64,000 bases of DNA from Lachnospiraceae bacterium (GCA_015057435.1 SVEJ01000005.1:1-64000), one strand, 5' to 3'; positions 25,623 through 33,852 are shown, counted from the first letter of the stretch. Translations and numbers: made by a program. Notes: generated from the letters alone by a model not told the origin.

Positions 25623-26738
25623 ATGGAACTTGGCGGATATGGTTTTGAAAAAACAGAATTATTAAAAATTACAGAAGAGATATATGAATTAAAGGCTAAA
25701 AAACAAGCTGCGGAATTACAATTAGGAAGTGAGCAGTTTCATTATGAATATATTCCGAAACGAAAACAGTTAGCTGAACATGAAGTCGTATTCAAACTGC
25801 TTTGGATTATACCTACAACATTTCTTGTTCTGGCATCATTGGTTATTGTTATCTATTTTTATTTTCATTTAGATTTATTCAAAGATAACGGACCATTAGG
25901 TGTTTTGTATCTGTTTGCGATGCTGATGCTTGTTTTTGGCGGATATACAGCTTATCGCTTATGGAAACGTGAAATACACATGTTAATTCTGTTATACATT
26001 AGTAAAAATCCGGAACGTTCTTTCGCATATATAAAAAAACATGAGATTAATACGTTTCAAAAAGATGAAATGATGTCAAAAAAACGTATAGAAATGTTAG
26101 AAGAAGAGATTGCTTCACTTAGTAACAGAATAGAAGAACTTACAAAGAAACAGGATGAACTTCTTAATAATAAGAATAGAACAGAAGAATTGCTGAAAAA
26201 GCATAATATTATATCAGATAAGCAAACTGATAACGGTGAAAAATCCGGTAAATTCTCGTTAAAACAAGATAGCTTAGCGAATGTGAATATACAGGAGCTG
26301 TTTGAATATTATTCAAAAGAAGAAAGCTATATTAAGAATCATCTTCGGGAATTAGATGCTAGCCTACAACGAGTGAATAAGTCTATCACAAAAATAGACG
26401 ATGATTTTGAACAGGCAAAAAAGACGTGCGTGTTGTTTGGCGGAATATACATTTTTATTGTATTAATTCAAAGTATCTTTACCGGTTACTTAGCTTCATT
26501 AACAAGTCTTTTGTGTATTATTTTATCACTGGGTTTATTCTTTTATGTAGAAAGAAAATGCAAAACTCCAATTATTCTCTACCTGATTGAAAATGAAAAA
26601 CCGGTTATACAAGAATATGCATTTGCTCGTAATATGCTTCCTGTTAAATTACAAAGAAAAGAAATTCTAGACAAGATGAACGGATTACAGATGACATTAG
26701 ATGAAATCCGCGAGAAAAAGAAACTATTAGATTCATAA
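25623..26738 (+). CDS. Unrecognised membrane protein with coiled coils
   Basis: A protein of 371 residues that I cannot assign to a family. It has a helical N-terminus, a pair of membrane segments (about 60-84 and 96-115), a long coiled coil (about 145-205), a polar linker, a second coiled coil (about 235-270), another hydrophobic pair (about 274-310) and a helical tail. The coiled-coil parts would face the cytoplasm. It starts one base after trmD, behind AAAGAGGAC, and so belongs to the rpsP-trmD transcript. In most Firmicutes rplS follows trmD directly, so this is an insertion into a conserved operon. Base composition looks like that of its neighbours. Confidence 0.75.
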   Translation: MELGGYGFEKTELLKITEEIYELKAKKQAAELQLGSEQFHYEYIPKRKQLAEHEVVFKLLWIIPTTFLVLASLVIVIYFYFHLDLFKDNGPLGVLYLFAMLMLVFGGYTAYRLWKREIHMLILLYISKNPERSFAYIKKHEINTFQKDEMMSKKRIEMLEEEIASLSNRIEELTKKQDELLNNKNRTEELLKKHNIISDKQTDNGEKSGKFSLKQDSLANVNIQELFEYYSKEESYIKNHLRELDASLQRVNKSITKIDDDFEQAKKTCVLFGGIYIFIVLIQSIFTGYLASLTSLLCIILSLGLFFYVERKCKTPIILYLIENEKPVIQEYAFARNMLPVKLQRKEILDKMNGLQMTLDEIREKKKLLDS

Positions 26739-26754
26739 TAATGTAAGAAAATGC

Positions 26755-26783
26755 TTGCATTTATATAAGCTTTGTGTTATATT
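26755..26783 (+). promoter_or_regulatory. Sigma-A promoter for rplS
   Basis: TTGCAT at 26755-26760 and TATATT at 26778-26783 are separated by 17 bases. This gives rplS its own transcript with a leader of about 110 bases. Confidence 0.78.
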
Positions 26784-26789
26784 AATCGA

Positions 26790-26888
26790 GTTGTGATTTT
26801 CTTTTGAAAATCTCACATATTAAGGGTGGTCCTCTGCGAGTAGTTAAAACGTCTACATAGACATTCTTGTAAGAACATCTTATATTCT
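26790..26888 (+). ncRNA. Candidate ribosomal protein L19 leader RNA
   Basis: About 100 bases lie between the predicted transcript start and the rplS ribosome site. They contain a bulged hairpin around the TTTTC/GAAAA pairing near 26798-26818, a GC-richer unpaired block (AAGGGTGGTCCTCTGCGAG at 26822-26840) and two short hairpins (GTCTACATAGAC, TTCTTGTAAGAA) before AAGGAGG. An L19 leader that represses rplS is an established element in Firmicutes. I identify it here by position and structure, not by a covariance model. Confidence 0.5.
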
Positions 26889-26901
26889 AAGGAGGTTCGT
26901 G

Positions 26902-27249
26902 ATGAACGATATTATTAAGAACATCGAAGCTGCACAGTTAAAGGCAGAAGTTGCAGACTTCAACGTTGGTGATACTGTTAAGGTATCTGCAAAGGTAAAA
27001 GAAGGAAACAGAGAAAGAATTCAGGTTTTCGAGGGTACTGTAATTAAGCGTCAGGGCGGAAGCAACAGAGAAACATTTACTGTTCGTAAGAATTCGAATG
27101 GTGTAGGTGTTGAAAAGACTTGGCCATTACATTCTCCAATCGTAGAGAAGATTGAAGTTGTAAGACGTGGTAAAGTAAGACGTGCTAAGTTATATTACTT
27201 ACGTGATAGAGTAGGTAAAGCAGCAAAGGTTAAGGAATTAGTAAAATAA
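26902..27249 (+). CDS. rplS: 50S ribosomal protein bL19
   Basis: bL19 lies at the subunit interface of the 50S. The 115-residue protein has the conserved [23 protein letters not shown] barrel and the basic C-terminus [18 protein letters not shown]. The start is ATG 26902 with AAGGAGG six bases upstream; a GTG one codon earlier is too close to it. A terminator follows. Confidence 0.97.
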   Translation: MNDIIKNIEAAQLKAEVADFNVGDTVKVSAKVKEGNRERIQVFEGTVIKRQGGSNRETFTVRKNSNGVGVEKTWPLHSPIVEKIEVVRRGKVRRAKLYYLRDRVGKAAKVKELVK

Positions 27250-27260
27250 TCTTAAGAAAA

Positions 27261-27299
27261 AAGGCTGGAGTATGTAATACTCTAGCCTTTATTTCTTGT
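27261..27299 (+). terminator. Intrinsic terminator of rplS
   Basis: A 13-bp stem with one G-T wobble (27261-27273 with 27277-27289; arm AAGGCTGGAGTAT), a 3-base loop and a TTATTTCTTGTT tail. Confidence 0.9.
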
Positions 27300-27392
27300 T
27301 GTGTTTGGTGTATAATAACGTGGTGTGAGTAACATACGAACGAAAAGTATTATAATTAAGATTGAATAGATTTCCAAAGTTTAGGAGGATGC

Positions 27393-27977
27393 ATGAGACG
27401 TCGAAGAAGATATCGCAGTAGTTACGATAGAGAAGAATTTGATATGAAAGACTTCTTGGCCGAAGTCGGCAGGTGGGCTGTATCAATATTAGTTGTTGTC
27501 ATTCTCGCATATAGTATTGTTACATTCGGTGTACAGTCTGTAACGATGATTGGACAGAGTATGGATCCTGCATTATCGAACCAGGATGTTGTTTTGATTA
27601 ATAAAAGAGCATATACATTTGATGAACCGCAAAGATATGATATCATCGCATTTAAGTTAAAAGATGATACGGAAAGTTACTTCAATATTAAGAGAATTAT
27701 TGGTTTGCCGGGGGAGAAAGTACTAATTAAGAATGGACATGTATTTATTAACGGAGATGTAATCAAAGACTTGCCATTTGATGATCTCATTATGACAGAA
27801 GGTCTTGCAGAGGATGAGATTACACTTGATGAAGATGAATATTTTCTTATGGGTGATAATTGTAATAATAGTGAAGATTCCAGATATGTTAATATTGGTA
27901 ATGTATCGAGAAAAGAACTAAGCGGAAAAGTTATTTTTCGTATATCGCCGCGTGAGAAATTCGGAAAAGTGAAATAG
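27393..27977 (+). CDS. lepB: Type I signal peptidase (first copy)
   Basis: This 194-residue membrane peptidase cleaves signal peptides from secreted proteins. One membrane anchor (about 28-47) follows an Arg-rich N-terminus. The catalytic Ser is S56 in GQSMDP and the Lys is K100 in NIKRIIGLPG; GDNCNNSEDSR is the C-terminal family box. TTAGGAGG precedes ATG 27393. A TATAAT at 27311-27316 hints at a local promoter, though the -35 is poor. A second signal peptidase lies two genes downstream, so the two may divide substrates or conditions. Confidence 0.95.
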   Translation: MRRRRRYRSSYDREEFDMKDFLAEVGRWAVSILVVVILAYSIVTFGVQSVTMIGQSMDPALSNQDVVLINKRAYTFDEPQRYDIIAFKLKDDTESYFNIKRIIGLPGEKVLIKNGHVFINGDVIKDLPFDDLIMTEGLAEDEITLDEDEYFLMGDNCNNSEDSRYVNIGNVSRKELSGKVIFRISPREKFGKVK

Positions 27978-27979
27978 AT

Positions 27980-28022
27980 AAGGAGGAAGTATTGTCTTGG
28001 CAGATGATACGAAATTGATATG
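27980..28022 (+). promoter_or_regulatory. Distant ribosome site with intervening hairpin at rbgA
   Basis: AAGGAGG (27980-27986) is 33 bases from the rbgA ATG at 28020, and nothing closer resembles a ribosome site. Between them, 27989-27996 pairs with 28003-28010 (8 bp including two G-U pairs, 6-base loop). Folding would leave 11 unpaired bases between site and start. Alternatively, the site drives a mini-ORF from TTG 27997 (8 codons) whose TGA overlaps the rbgA ATG as ATGA. Confidence 0.6.
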
Positions 28023-28862
28023 AATATACAATGGTATCCCGGGCATATGACGAAAGCAAAACGTATGATGCAGGAAGATATTAAGCTGATTGATATCGTG
28101 ATAGAATTGTTAGACGCAAGAGTACCAATCAGTAGTCGTAACCCTGATATTGATACGCTTGCTAATAATAAGTTTCGTCTTGTCTTATTGAATAAATGTG
28201 ATTTGGCCGATGAGCATGTAACAGCCAAGTGGGAAACATATTTCAAAGAAAAAGGAATTATGGTTGTCACAATTAACGCCCGTAATGGTCAAGGAATGAA
28301 GACGATAACGGCAAAGGTACAAGAAGCATGTAAGGAAAAGATAGAAAGAGATAAGAAACGCGGTATCATGAATCGTCCGATTCGTGCCATGATTGTTGGT
28401 ATTCCGAATGTCGGAAAGTCGACATTTATTAATTCCTATGCAAAAAAAGCATGTACCAAGGTTGGAAACAAACCGGGTGTTACGAAAGGAAAACAGTGGA
28501 TTAAGATTAACAAGAATGTAGAACTATTAGATACACCGGGTATTCTTTGGCCAAAGTTTGAAGATAATACAGTCGGAGAACATCTGGCATTTATCGGTTC
28601 TATTAATGATGAGATTTTGCAACGTACAGAGCTTGCGTGTAATCTGATTGATTTCTTAAAGATGCATTATCCTGGAATTTTGCAGGAACGTTATCAGATT
28701 GATGAATCAAATGAAGCAGCTGTGAATTTGGAAGAGATAGCACGAAACAGAGGATGTCTATTGAAGGGGAATGAATTAGACTATGAAAAGGCTTCTATTA
28801 TTTTACTAGATGAGTTTCGCAATGGTAAACTAGGGCGAATCTCAATAGAAGAACCAGCATAA
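28020..28862 (+). CDS. rbgA: Ribosome biogenesis GTPase RbgA (YlqF)
   Basis: RbgA is a circularly permuted GTPase needed for late 50S assembly in Bacillus. The 280-residue protein shows the permuted order: G4 NKCD near 59, then G1 GIPNVGKST near 127-135, G3 DTPG near 176, and a C-terminal helical RNA-binding part. The start MNIQWYPGHM aligns with the Bacillus protein, and an in-frame stop at 28005 rules out a longer version. The ATG lacks a nearby ribosome site. It lies between two lepB genes, 13 bases before the second. Confidence 0.95.
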   Translation: MNIQWYPGHMTKAKRMMQEDIKLIDIVIELLDARVPISSRNPDIDTLANNKFRLVLLNKCDLADEHVTAKWETYFKEKGIMVVTINARNGQGMKTITAKVQEACKEKIERDKKRGIMNRPIRAMIVGIPNVGKSTFINSYAKKACTKVGNKPGVTKGKQWIKINKNVELLDTPGILWPKFEDNTVGEHLAFIGSINDEILQRTELACNLIDFLKMHYPGILQERYQIDESNEAAVNLEEIARNRGCLLKGNELDYEKASIILLDEFRNGKLGRISIEEPA

Positions 28863-28875
28863 GGAGAAAGAGGAA

Positions 28876-29439
28876 ATGTCAAAGAACAAAATGAGCGCAG
28901 AGAATGTAAGTATTTTAAAAGAAGTCGTAGGAATGTTTTTATATGTCATTGCAGTATTTGTTGCTGTATGGTTGGTAATCACGTTTGTCGGACAACGAAC
29001 GGAAGTAAGTGGTGATTCGATGTACGATACATTAGAAGATGGTGATAATCTTTGGATTGATAAATTGTCATATCGATTTAAGGATCCTGAAAGATATGAT
29101 ATTGTTGTATTTCCGTTTCATGACAGTGAAGTTTTCTACATAAAAAGGATTATTGGTCTTCCGGGAGAACGAATTCGAATTGATGAAGAAGGCAATATCT
29201 ATATTGATGGTAAGGTTTTGGATGAATCATATGGATATGAAACAATTTCGCCAAGCATGATCGGACGCGCTGACGAAGAGATATTACTAGGTGATGATGA
29301 ATATTTTGTTATGGGAGATAATCGAAATGACAGCAAGGATTCTCGATTTGAAGAAGTGGGTAATATTCATCGCGATGAATTTGAAGGAAAAGTGGCGATT
29401 AGAATCTGGCCATTATCTAAGTTTGGAAAAGTAGAATAA
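28876..29439 (+). CDS. lepB: Type I signal peptidase (second copy)
   Basis: A 187-residue paralogue of the 27393 gene with the same layout: membrane segment about 19-38, catalytic Ser S48 in SGDSMYDTL, Lys K90 in YIKRIIGLPGE and C-terminal GDNRNDSKDSR. It lacks the Arg-rich N-terminus of the first copy. AAGGAGAAAGAGG precedes ATG 28876. It ends at a terminator and so closes the lepB-rbgA-lepB unit. Confidence 0.95.
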   Translation: MSKNKMSAENVSILKEVVGMFLYVIAVFVAVWLVITFVGQRTEVSGDSMYDTLEDGDNLWIDKLSYRFKDPERYDIVVFPFHDSEVFYIKRIIGLPGERIRIDEEGNIYIDGKVLDESYGYETISPSMIGRADEEILLGDDEYFVMGDNRNDSKDSRFEEVGNIHRDEFEGKVAIRIWPLSKFGKVE

Positions 29440-29450
29440 CAGATAAGAAC

Positions 29451-29478
29451 AAGCGGATGCATCCATCCGCTTTCTTTA
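29451..29478 (+). terminator. Intrinsic terminator after lepB
   Basis: A perfect 9-bp stem (29451-29459 with 29464-29472; arm AAGCGGATG), a 4-base loop and a TCTTTA tail. It is moderate in strength, so some read-through into rnhB is likely. Confidence 0.75.
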
Positions 29479-29490
29479 CTTTCAGAAGAT

Positions 29491-29526
29491 AAGGAGGTAC
29501 TGTGGGATTCACAGTAGAAAAATATG
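29491..29526 (+). promoter_or_regulatory. Distant ribosome site with intervening hairpin at rnhB
   Basis: AAGGAGG (29491-29497) is 26 bases from ATG 29524. Exactly between them lies a perfect 7-bp hairpin (TACTGTG 29498-29504, loop GGATT, CACAGTA 29510-29516), leaving seven bases to the ATG, a normal spacing once folded. The competing reading is a GTG at 29502, which gives a 13-codon out-of-frame ORF ending at 29543. Confidence 0.68.
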
Positions 29527-30276
29527 GGTATTTCAGAGATTAAGAAAATATTATCAGAAGCAACGATAGACGAATTAAGAACATTGATTCTTGATTTTGA
29601 AACGGATGAACGAGCAGGCGTTATAAAGCTTGTTGAAAGTGCTAAGAAAAGAATTGCAGCATTTGAGGCGGAAGTAGAACGCACATATCGCATGAAAGAA
29701 TATGAACGAAAGTATGAAAATTGCCGATATATATGTGGAATAGATGAAGTTGGAAGGGGACCGTTAGCAGGTCCTGTTGTTGCGGCTGCGGTTGTTTTGC
29801 CAAAGGATGAAGATATCTATTATCTGAATGATTCAAAACAGTTATCTGCTAAAAAAAGAGAAGAATTATATGATATCATTATGGAAAAAGCAATTGCGGT
29901 AGGGATTGGTTTTTCTGATGAAAAATGCATTGACGAGATTAATATCTTACAGGCCAATTATGTTGCAATGCGAAAAGCGATTGCGCAGTTGTCGGTAAAA
30001 CCGGATATTTTGTTAAATGATGCAGTTCAGATTCCTGAAGTGGACATTGAACAGGTTTCTATTATTAAGGGAGATGCAAAGAGTGTCTCTATTGCAGCAG
30101 CAAGTATTGTTGCTAAGGTTACAAGAGACCGCTTTATGGTTGAGATGGATGCAAAGTATCCGGATTATGATTTTGCGAGTAACAAAGGATACGGAAGTCC
30201 GAAACACCTTGCAGCGTTAAAGGAAATTGGTCCTTGTGAGATACATAGAAGGTCATTTATCGGAAACCTACTATAG
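29524..30276 (+). CDS. rnhB: Ribonuclease HII
   Basis: RNase HII cuts RNA in RNA-DNA hybrids and removes misincorporated ribonucleotides. The 250-residue protein has the catalytic start IDEVGRGPLAGPV (Asp-Glu at 74-75) and later VTRDRFM. The ~68-residue helical N-terminal extension matches the Bacillus-type enzyme, which supports ATG 29524 despite its distant ribosome site. Confidence 0.96.
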   Translation: MGISEIKKILSEATIDELRTLILDFETDERAGVIKLVESAKKRIAAFEAEVERTYRMKEYERKYENCRYICGIDEVGRGPLAGPVVAAAVVLPKDEDIYYLNDSKQLSAKKREELYDIIMEKAIAVGIGFSDEKCIDEINILQANYVAMRKAIAQLSVKPDILLNDAVQIPEVDIEQVSIIKGDAKSVSIAAASIVAKVTRDRFMVEMDAKYPDYDFASNKGYGSPKHLAALKEIGPCEIHRRSFIGNLL

Positions 30277-30321
30277 ACTTGAACGCAGATTTTATGCAAA
30301 AAAAGAAAGAGGAGGATTGTG

Positions 30322-32106
30322 ATGCAGATTGGTAATCGCGTAATACAAAGTTATGATACGAATATTCAAAATAGTCAGATCGAGCAAATAAAAACAACAC
30401 AACAGTCACAGTCCCAGACAAGTGTAGCACAGTTAAAAGAGGGCGCTGTCTTCAAAGGTGAGGTTTTGAATATCGTTGGTGACAAGATAACGATTTCATT
30501 AGAAGACCAGGCACAACTTTTGGCCAGATTACAGGAAGGCGTAGAACTTGGTGTCGGTGACAGATTGTTGTTCTCAGTAAAAGAAAACACGTCGAATCAA
30601 GTTTTGATTAAACCGCTGTTTGATTCACTATATAGTGCACAGACACAAGTGTTAGAAAGAGCTTTGGATGCAGCTAATCTTTCTCCTACGGAGAAGAATT
30701 TTTCGGTTGCAAAAGAATTGATGGATGCAGGTATGCCGGTTGATAAAGCCAATCTTGTGAAAGTTTTATCACAGAGCATGAAATTTGAAGGAACTTCTAT
30801 ACAAACGCTCGTTTCACTTAATAAGATGAATATTCCGGTTACACCTGAGAATATTGCACAGTTTGAAAGATATCAAGGATATCAGCATCAATTAACAAAT
30901 GATATTTCGAATGTAGCAACAGATATGGCATCATTTACACAGGCGTTTCCTGAAAATACAAGTGGGCAGACGCTTGTATCGGTTGCGAATCAGATTTTAT
31001 CAATGATACAGGGCGAACAAGGTCAAGAAGGTATACAACAACAGATGCCTGTACAGGAGGGACAAGAAGCAGGAATTATCTTGCAAAATAGTGATACGGT
31101 ATCAGCAGACGTTAGTAATGCCAACGTTACCAATACAGAACAGGCAATTACGAATACGCTTTCTAATACATCGCAGGAATTAACGCAGGTGATACAACAG
31201 GAAATGATTAATGATAATGGTTCTTTAATTGCGTCTGATACAGTTTCGGAAACAACAATGAATCAGACAGGTTTAACACAAGAGATTGCACAGCAGGTAG
31301 GATTATCAAAAGAAGGTATGAATAATCTTTCCAATGCACTACTTGCTACCGGTGTTTCTAACGAAGAAATCCAGACGATGTTTCAAACATCAAAATCAGG
31401 AGAAGAATTGTTAAATCAGATTTTGCAAACACTGTCAACATCAAATGCCGGTGACAGTGCAATACGCAGTATTTTGGATTCTAACGAATTTCGTAATCTG
31501 TTTTCCGAGACGATTAAGAAAAATTGGTCATTACAACCGAAGAATATGAAAGATCCAAAAGAAATTGATGAGTTGTACGATAAGATTTTGAAGCAAAGCC
31601 GTTCATTTGAAAATATCATTTCGACTAACGGCGGAGAAGGAAAATCAATGGAACAGAGTTTCCAAAATATGAGACAGAATATGCAGTTTATGGACCAGAT
31701 TAATCAACAGATGATCTATGCGCAGATGCCGTTAAAATTAACGAACCAAAATGCGAATTCTGAATTGTTTGTCTATGCGGATAAAAGAAAGCTGGCGCAA
31801 AAGAAAGACGGAATCAGCGTGATGTTGCATCTTGATATGGATAATCTTGGAAATACGGATGTACATGTTACATTAACCGGAACGAATGTAAATGCAAGAT
31901 TTTATCTCGATGACCAGGTAAGTGTTGATATCGTAACGGAGCATATGAATCAGCTTGCAAAACAATTGGCGGATCGTGGATTTTCGCTTACGAATGAGGT
32001 TGTCAAAAGAACACCGCAAGAATCGATTAACAAAGTGGTGGATGAGATTATTGATGAGAATGCGGAAAGAAGTATTAAGCGCTATACATTTGATGCAAGA
32101 ATGTAG
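30322..32106 (+). CDS. FliK-like hook-length-control domain protein
   Basis: A Gln/Asn/Thr-rich protein of 594 residues. An N-terminal folded part (about 35-95, an OB-like strand pattern around GAVFKGEVLNIVGDKITISL) is followed by a long low-complexity stretch (about 200-330). The C-terminal domain (about 470-590: ISVMLHLDMDNLGNTDVHVT, ending in RGFSLTNEVV) resembles the Flg_hook domain of FliK. It occupies the place of ylqG in Bacillus and precedes a FlhB-like gene, as there. No other flagellar genes are in the window, so an export-related but non-flagellar role is possible. ATG 30322 fits AGGAGG better than GTG 30319. Confidence 0.7.
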   Translation: MQIGNRVIQSYDTNIQNSQIEQIKTTQQSQSQTSVAQLKEGAVFKGEVLNIVGDKITISLEDQAQLLARLQEGVELGVGDRLLFSVKENTSNQVLIKPLFDSLYSAQTQVLERALDAANLSPTEKNFSVAKELMDAGMPVDKANLVKVLSQSMKFEGTSIQTLVSLNKMNIPVTPENIAQFERYQGYQHQLTNDISNVATDMASFTQAFPENTSGQTLVSVANQILSMIQGEQGQEGIQQQMPVQEGQEAGIILQNSDTVSADVSNANVTNTEQAITNTLSNTSQELTQVIQQEMINDNGSLIASDTVSETTMNQTGLTQEIAQQVGLSKEGMNNLSNALLATGVSNEEIQTMFQTSKSGEELLNQILQTLSTSNAGDSAIRSILDSNEFRNLFSETIKKNWSLQPKNMKDPKEIDELYDKILKQSRSFENIISTNGGEGKSMEQSFQNMRQNMQFMDQINQQMIYAQMPLKLTNQNANSELFVYADKRKLAQKKDGISVMLHLDMDNLGNTDVHVTLTGTNVNARFYLDDQVSVDIVTEHMNQLAKQLADRGFSLTNEVVKRTPQESINKVVDEIIDENAERSIKRYTFDARM

Positions 32107-32118
32107 AATAAAAGTGAT

Positions 32119-32173
32119 TGCGAAACTTTAATTTACGTTGTGATAAAGTTGTACTGTATTGAAAAGTTTCGCA
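32119..32173 (+). repeat. 11-bp inverted repeat before the FlhB-like gene
   Basis: TGCGAAACTTT (32119-32129) pairs perfectly with 32163-32173 across a 33-base loop. It lies 13 bases after the FliK-like gene and about 30 before the FlhB-like start. There is no T run after it, so it is not a standard terminator. Confidence 0.6.
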
Positions 32174-32204
32174 TACATGTAGAAGAAACATGGAGGGATG
32201 TCTT

Positions 32205-32492
32205 GTGGTAGAGGAGAGAAGAGAAAAGAAGAAAAAAGCGGTCGCCTTATCTTATGATCCGAGTAATCAGGCACCACAAGTAATTGCTTCCGGACAAGGT
32301 GCGATTGCCGAGCGAATTATTGAAAAGGCAAAGGAAGCGGATGTTGCGACTTATAAAGATGAAGGCTTGACTGATACCCTTTCGAAATTGGATATCGGTG
32401 ATATGATACCACCGGAACTATATGGGGTGGTTGCTGAGATTTTGGTCTATGTCGATCGCATGGACAAGATTAAGAGCAAGTTAAATAGATGA
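32205..32492 (+). CDS. ylqH: FlhB-like C-terminal-domain protein (FlhX/YlqH type)
   Basis: This 95-residue protein matches the cytoplasmic substrate-specificity domain of FlhB/EscU: AVALSYDPSNQAPQVIASGQG near the start, and the IGDMIPPELYGVVAEIL helix near the end. It has neither the membrane part of FlhB nor the NPTH autocleavage motif. The start is GTG 32205, seven bases after GGAGGG; the upstream ATG 32190 would place that site inside the gene. Known as FlhX or YlqH, it often follows rnhB in Firmicutes. Its role outside flagellar export is unclear. Confidence 0.85.
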   Translation: MVEERREKKKKAVALSYDPSNQAPQVIASGQGAIAERIIEKAKEADVATYKDEGLTDTLSKLDIGDMIPPELYGVVAEILVYVDRMDKIKSKLNR

Positions 32493-32511
32493 TGAAATGC
32501 AAAGGATAGAT

Positions 32512-32874
32512 ATGAAAGAAGCGTATAATAAGCGTAAATTAGGAGCCGAGGTTGAACGATTTATCACACAGTATCTTACGGAACAAGGTTTTTGTATACT
32601 TGAGACGAATTATCGATGTCGTCAGGGAGAAATAGACATTATTGCTAAAGATGATACATATTATGTGTTTATTGAGGTAAAATATCGAAAGAGTACTGCA
32701 TACGGTTTGCCGCAAGAGGCTGTTGGTTATAGTAAACAGAGAAGGATATGCAAGGTGGCGCAGTTTTATCTGTATGAAAAACATCTACCGGAGACGACAC
32801 CGGTTCGTTTTGATGTCGCAGCTGTGTTGAACGATAAGGTTTCTTATTTTAAGGATGCTTTTTCATTTACCTGA
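32512..32874 (+). CDS. yraN: UPF0102/YraN family nuclease-fold protein
   Basis: A protein of 120 residues of the YraN family with a restriction-endonuclease-like core: LGAEVERFITQYLTEQG, then GEIDIIAKD and FIEVKYRKS supply the D...ExK metal site. The family is conserved but has no agreed function. ATG 32512 has AAAGGA five bases upstream; ATG 32497 is an in-frame alternative coupled to the previous stop. Confidence 0.88.
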   Translation: MKEAYNKRKLGAEVERFITQYLTEQGFCILETNYRCRQGEIDIIAKDDTYYVFIEVKYRKSTAYGLPQEAVGYSKQRRICKVAQFYLYEKHLPETTPVRFDVAAVLNDKVSYFKDAFSFT

Positions 32875-32950
32875 TGTTGATGCATAATAGATTTTAATTA
32901 TAGATTCTTATGATGGATGTTGATAATTAATTTTGATGATGGAGAATAAT

Positions 32951-33802
32951 ATGCAGATTAGATATATTCACGATAAAAAGACATGTAATATCAATGAAAA
33001 AGAAGGTGTTACATATATCACCTTTCCAAAGCTTGCTGCTTTTGAAGGGGATATGATACATGGGTTTTCAACACGTCTTGGAGGTGTGTCAAAAGCACAC
33101 TTAGGCTCTATGAATCTAAGTTTTACAAGAGGAGACGAGAGAGAAGCTGTAGTTGAGAATCACAAAAGATTTGCGAAGGCCTTAGGATATGATGAAACAA
33201 AACTTGTATTTTCCAATCAAGTGCATTTGACAAACTTTCATAAAGTGACAAGTGAAGATTGTGGTAAAGGAATCACAAGAGAAAGTGATATTCTTGAAAT
33301 TGACGGTTTGGTAACGGATGAACCGGGTGTACCTATGATTACTTTTTATGCAGATTGTGTACCGCTGTTTTTCTATGATCCGGTTAAGAAAGTAATTGCT
33401 ATGGCACATTCCGGCTGGAAAGGAACTGTTGAGCGAATTGGTGCCAAGATGATTGCATATATGGAAGAGGAATATGGTTCGAATCCGAGAGATATAATTG
33501 TTGCAATTGCGCCCTCTATCTGTCAACCGTGTTACGAAGTAAGTGAGGATGTTGCATTGCGCTTTTTTGAAGTGTTTGGTGAAGGCTACGGAGATGAATT
33601 GTTATATAGAAAAGAAAATGGGAAATATCAATTGAATCTTCATAAAGCATGTGAAATTACTTTGCTCGAGGCTGGGATTTTACCTGAACATATTGATATA
33701 ACAGACATTTGTACTTGTTGTAATCCTGATTTTTTGTTTTCGCATCGTTCAAGTAACGGAATGCGCGGCAATCTTGCCGGAGTCATGATGTTAAAAGGCT
33801 AA
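32951..33802 (+). CDS. pgeF: Purine nucleoside phosphorylase / laccase-domain protein PgeF (YlmD)
   Basis: A 283-residue protein of the YfiH/YlmD family, whose members phosphorylate or deaminate purine nucleosides and in some cases edit peptidoglycan precursors. It has the zinc-site motifs FSNQVH, ADCVPLFFYDP, MAHSGWKGT and the C-terminal CTCCNPDFLFSHR. GGAGAAT precedes ATG 32951; the two ATGs shortly upstream have no site of their own. Confidence 0.9.
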   Translation: MQIRYIHDKKTCNINEKEGVTYITFPKLAAFEGDMIHGFSTRLGGVSKAHLGSMNLSFTRGDEREAVVENHKRFAKALGYDETKLVFSNQVHLTNFHKVTSEDCGKGITRESDILEIDGLVTDEPGVPMITFYADCVPLFFYDPVKKVIAMAHSGWKGTVERIGAKMIAYMEEEYGSNPRDIIVAIAPSICQPCYEVSEDVALRFFEVFGEGYGDELLYRKENGKYQLNLHKACEITLLEAGILPEHIDITDICTCCNPDFLFSHRSSNGMRGNLAGVMMLKG

Positions 33803-33852
33803 CTTGCTGTTTTATTGCGTAATTTTACGGATTTATTTAGTAAAAATGTATG

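Noticed and set aside
27987..28019. A frameshift that would join an upstream start to rbgA
   Set aside because: The protein already begins where its homologues do, and an in-frame stop lies at 28005.
32190..32204. ATG 32190 as start of the FlhB-like gene
   Set aside because: The good GGAGGG site would then lie inside the gene; GTG 32205 is correctly spaced from it.
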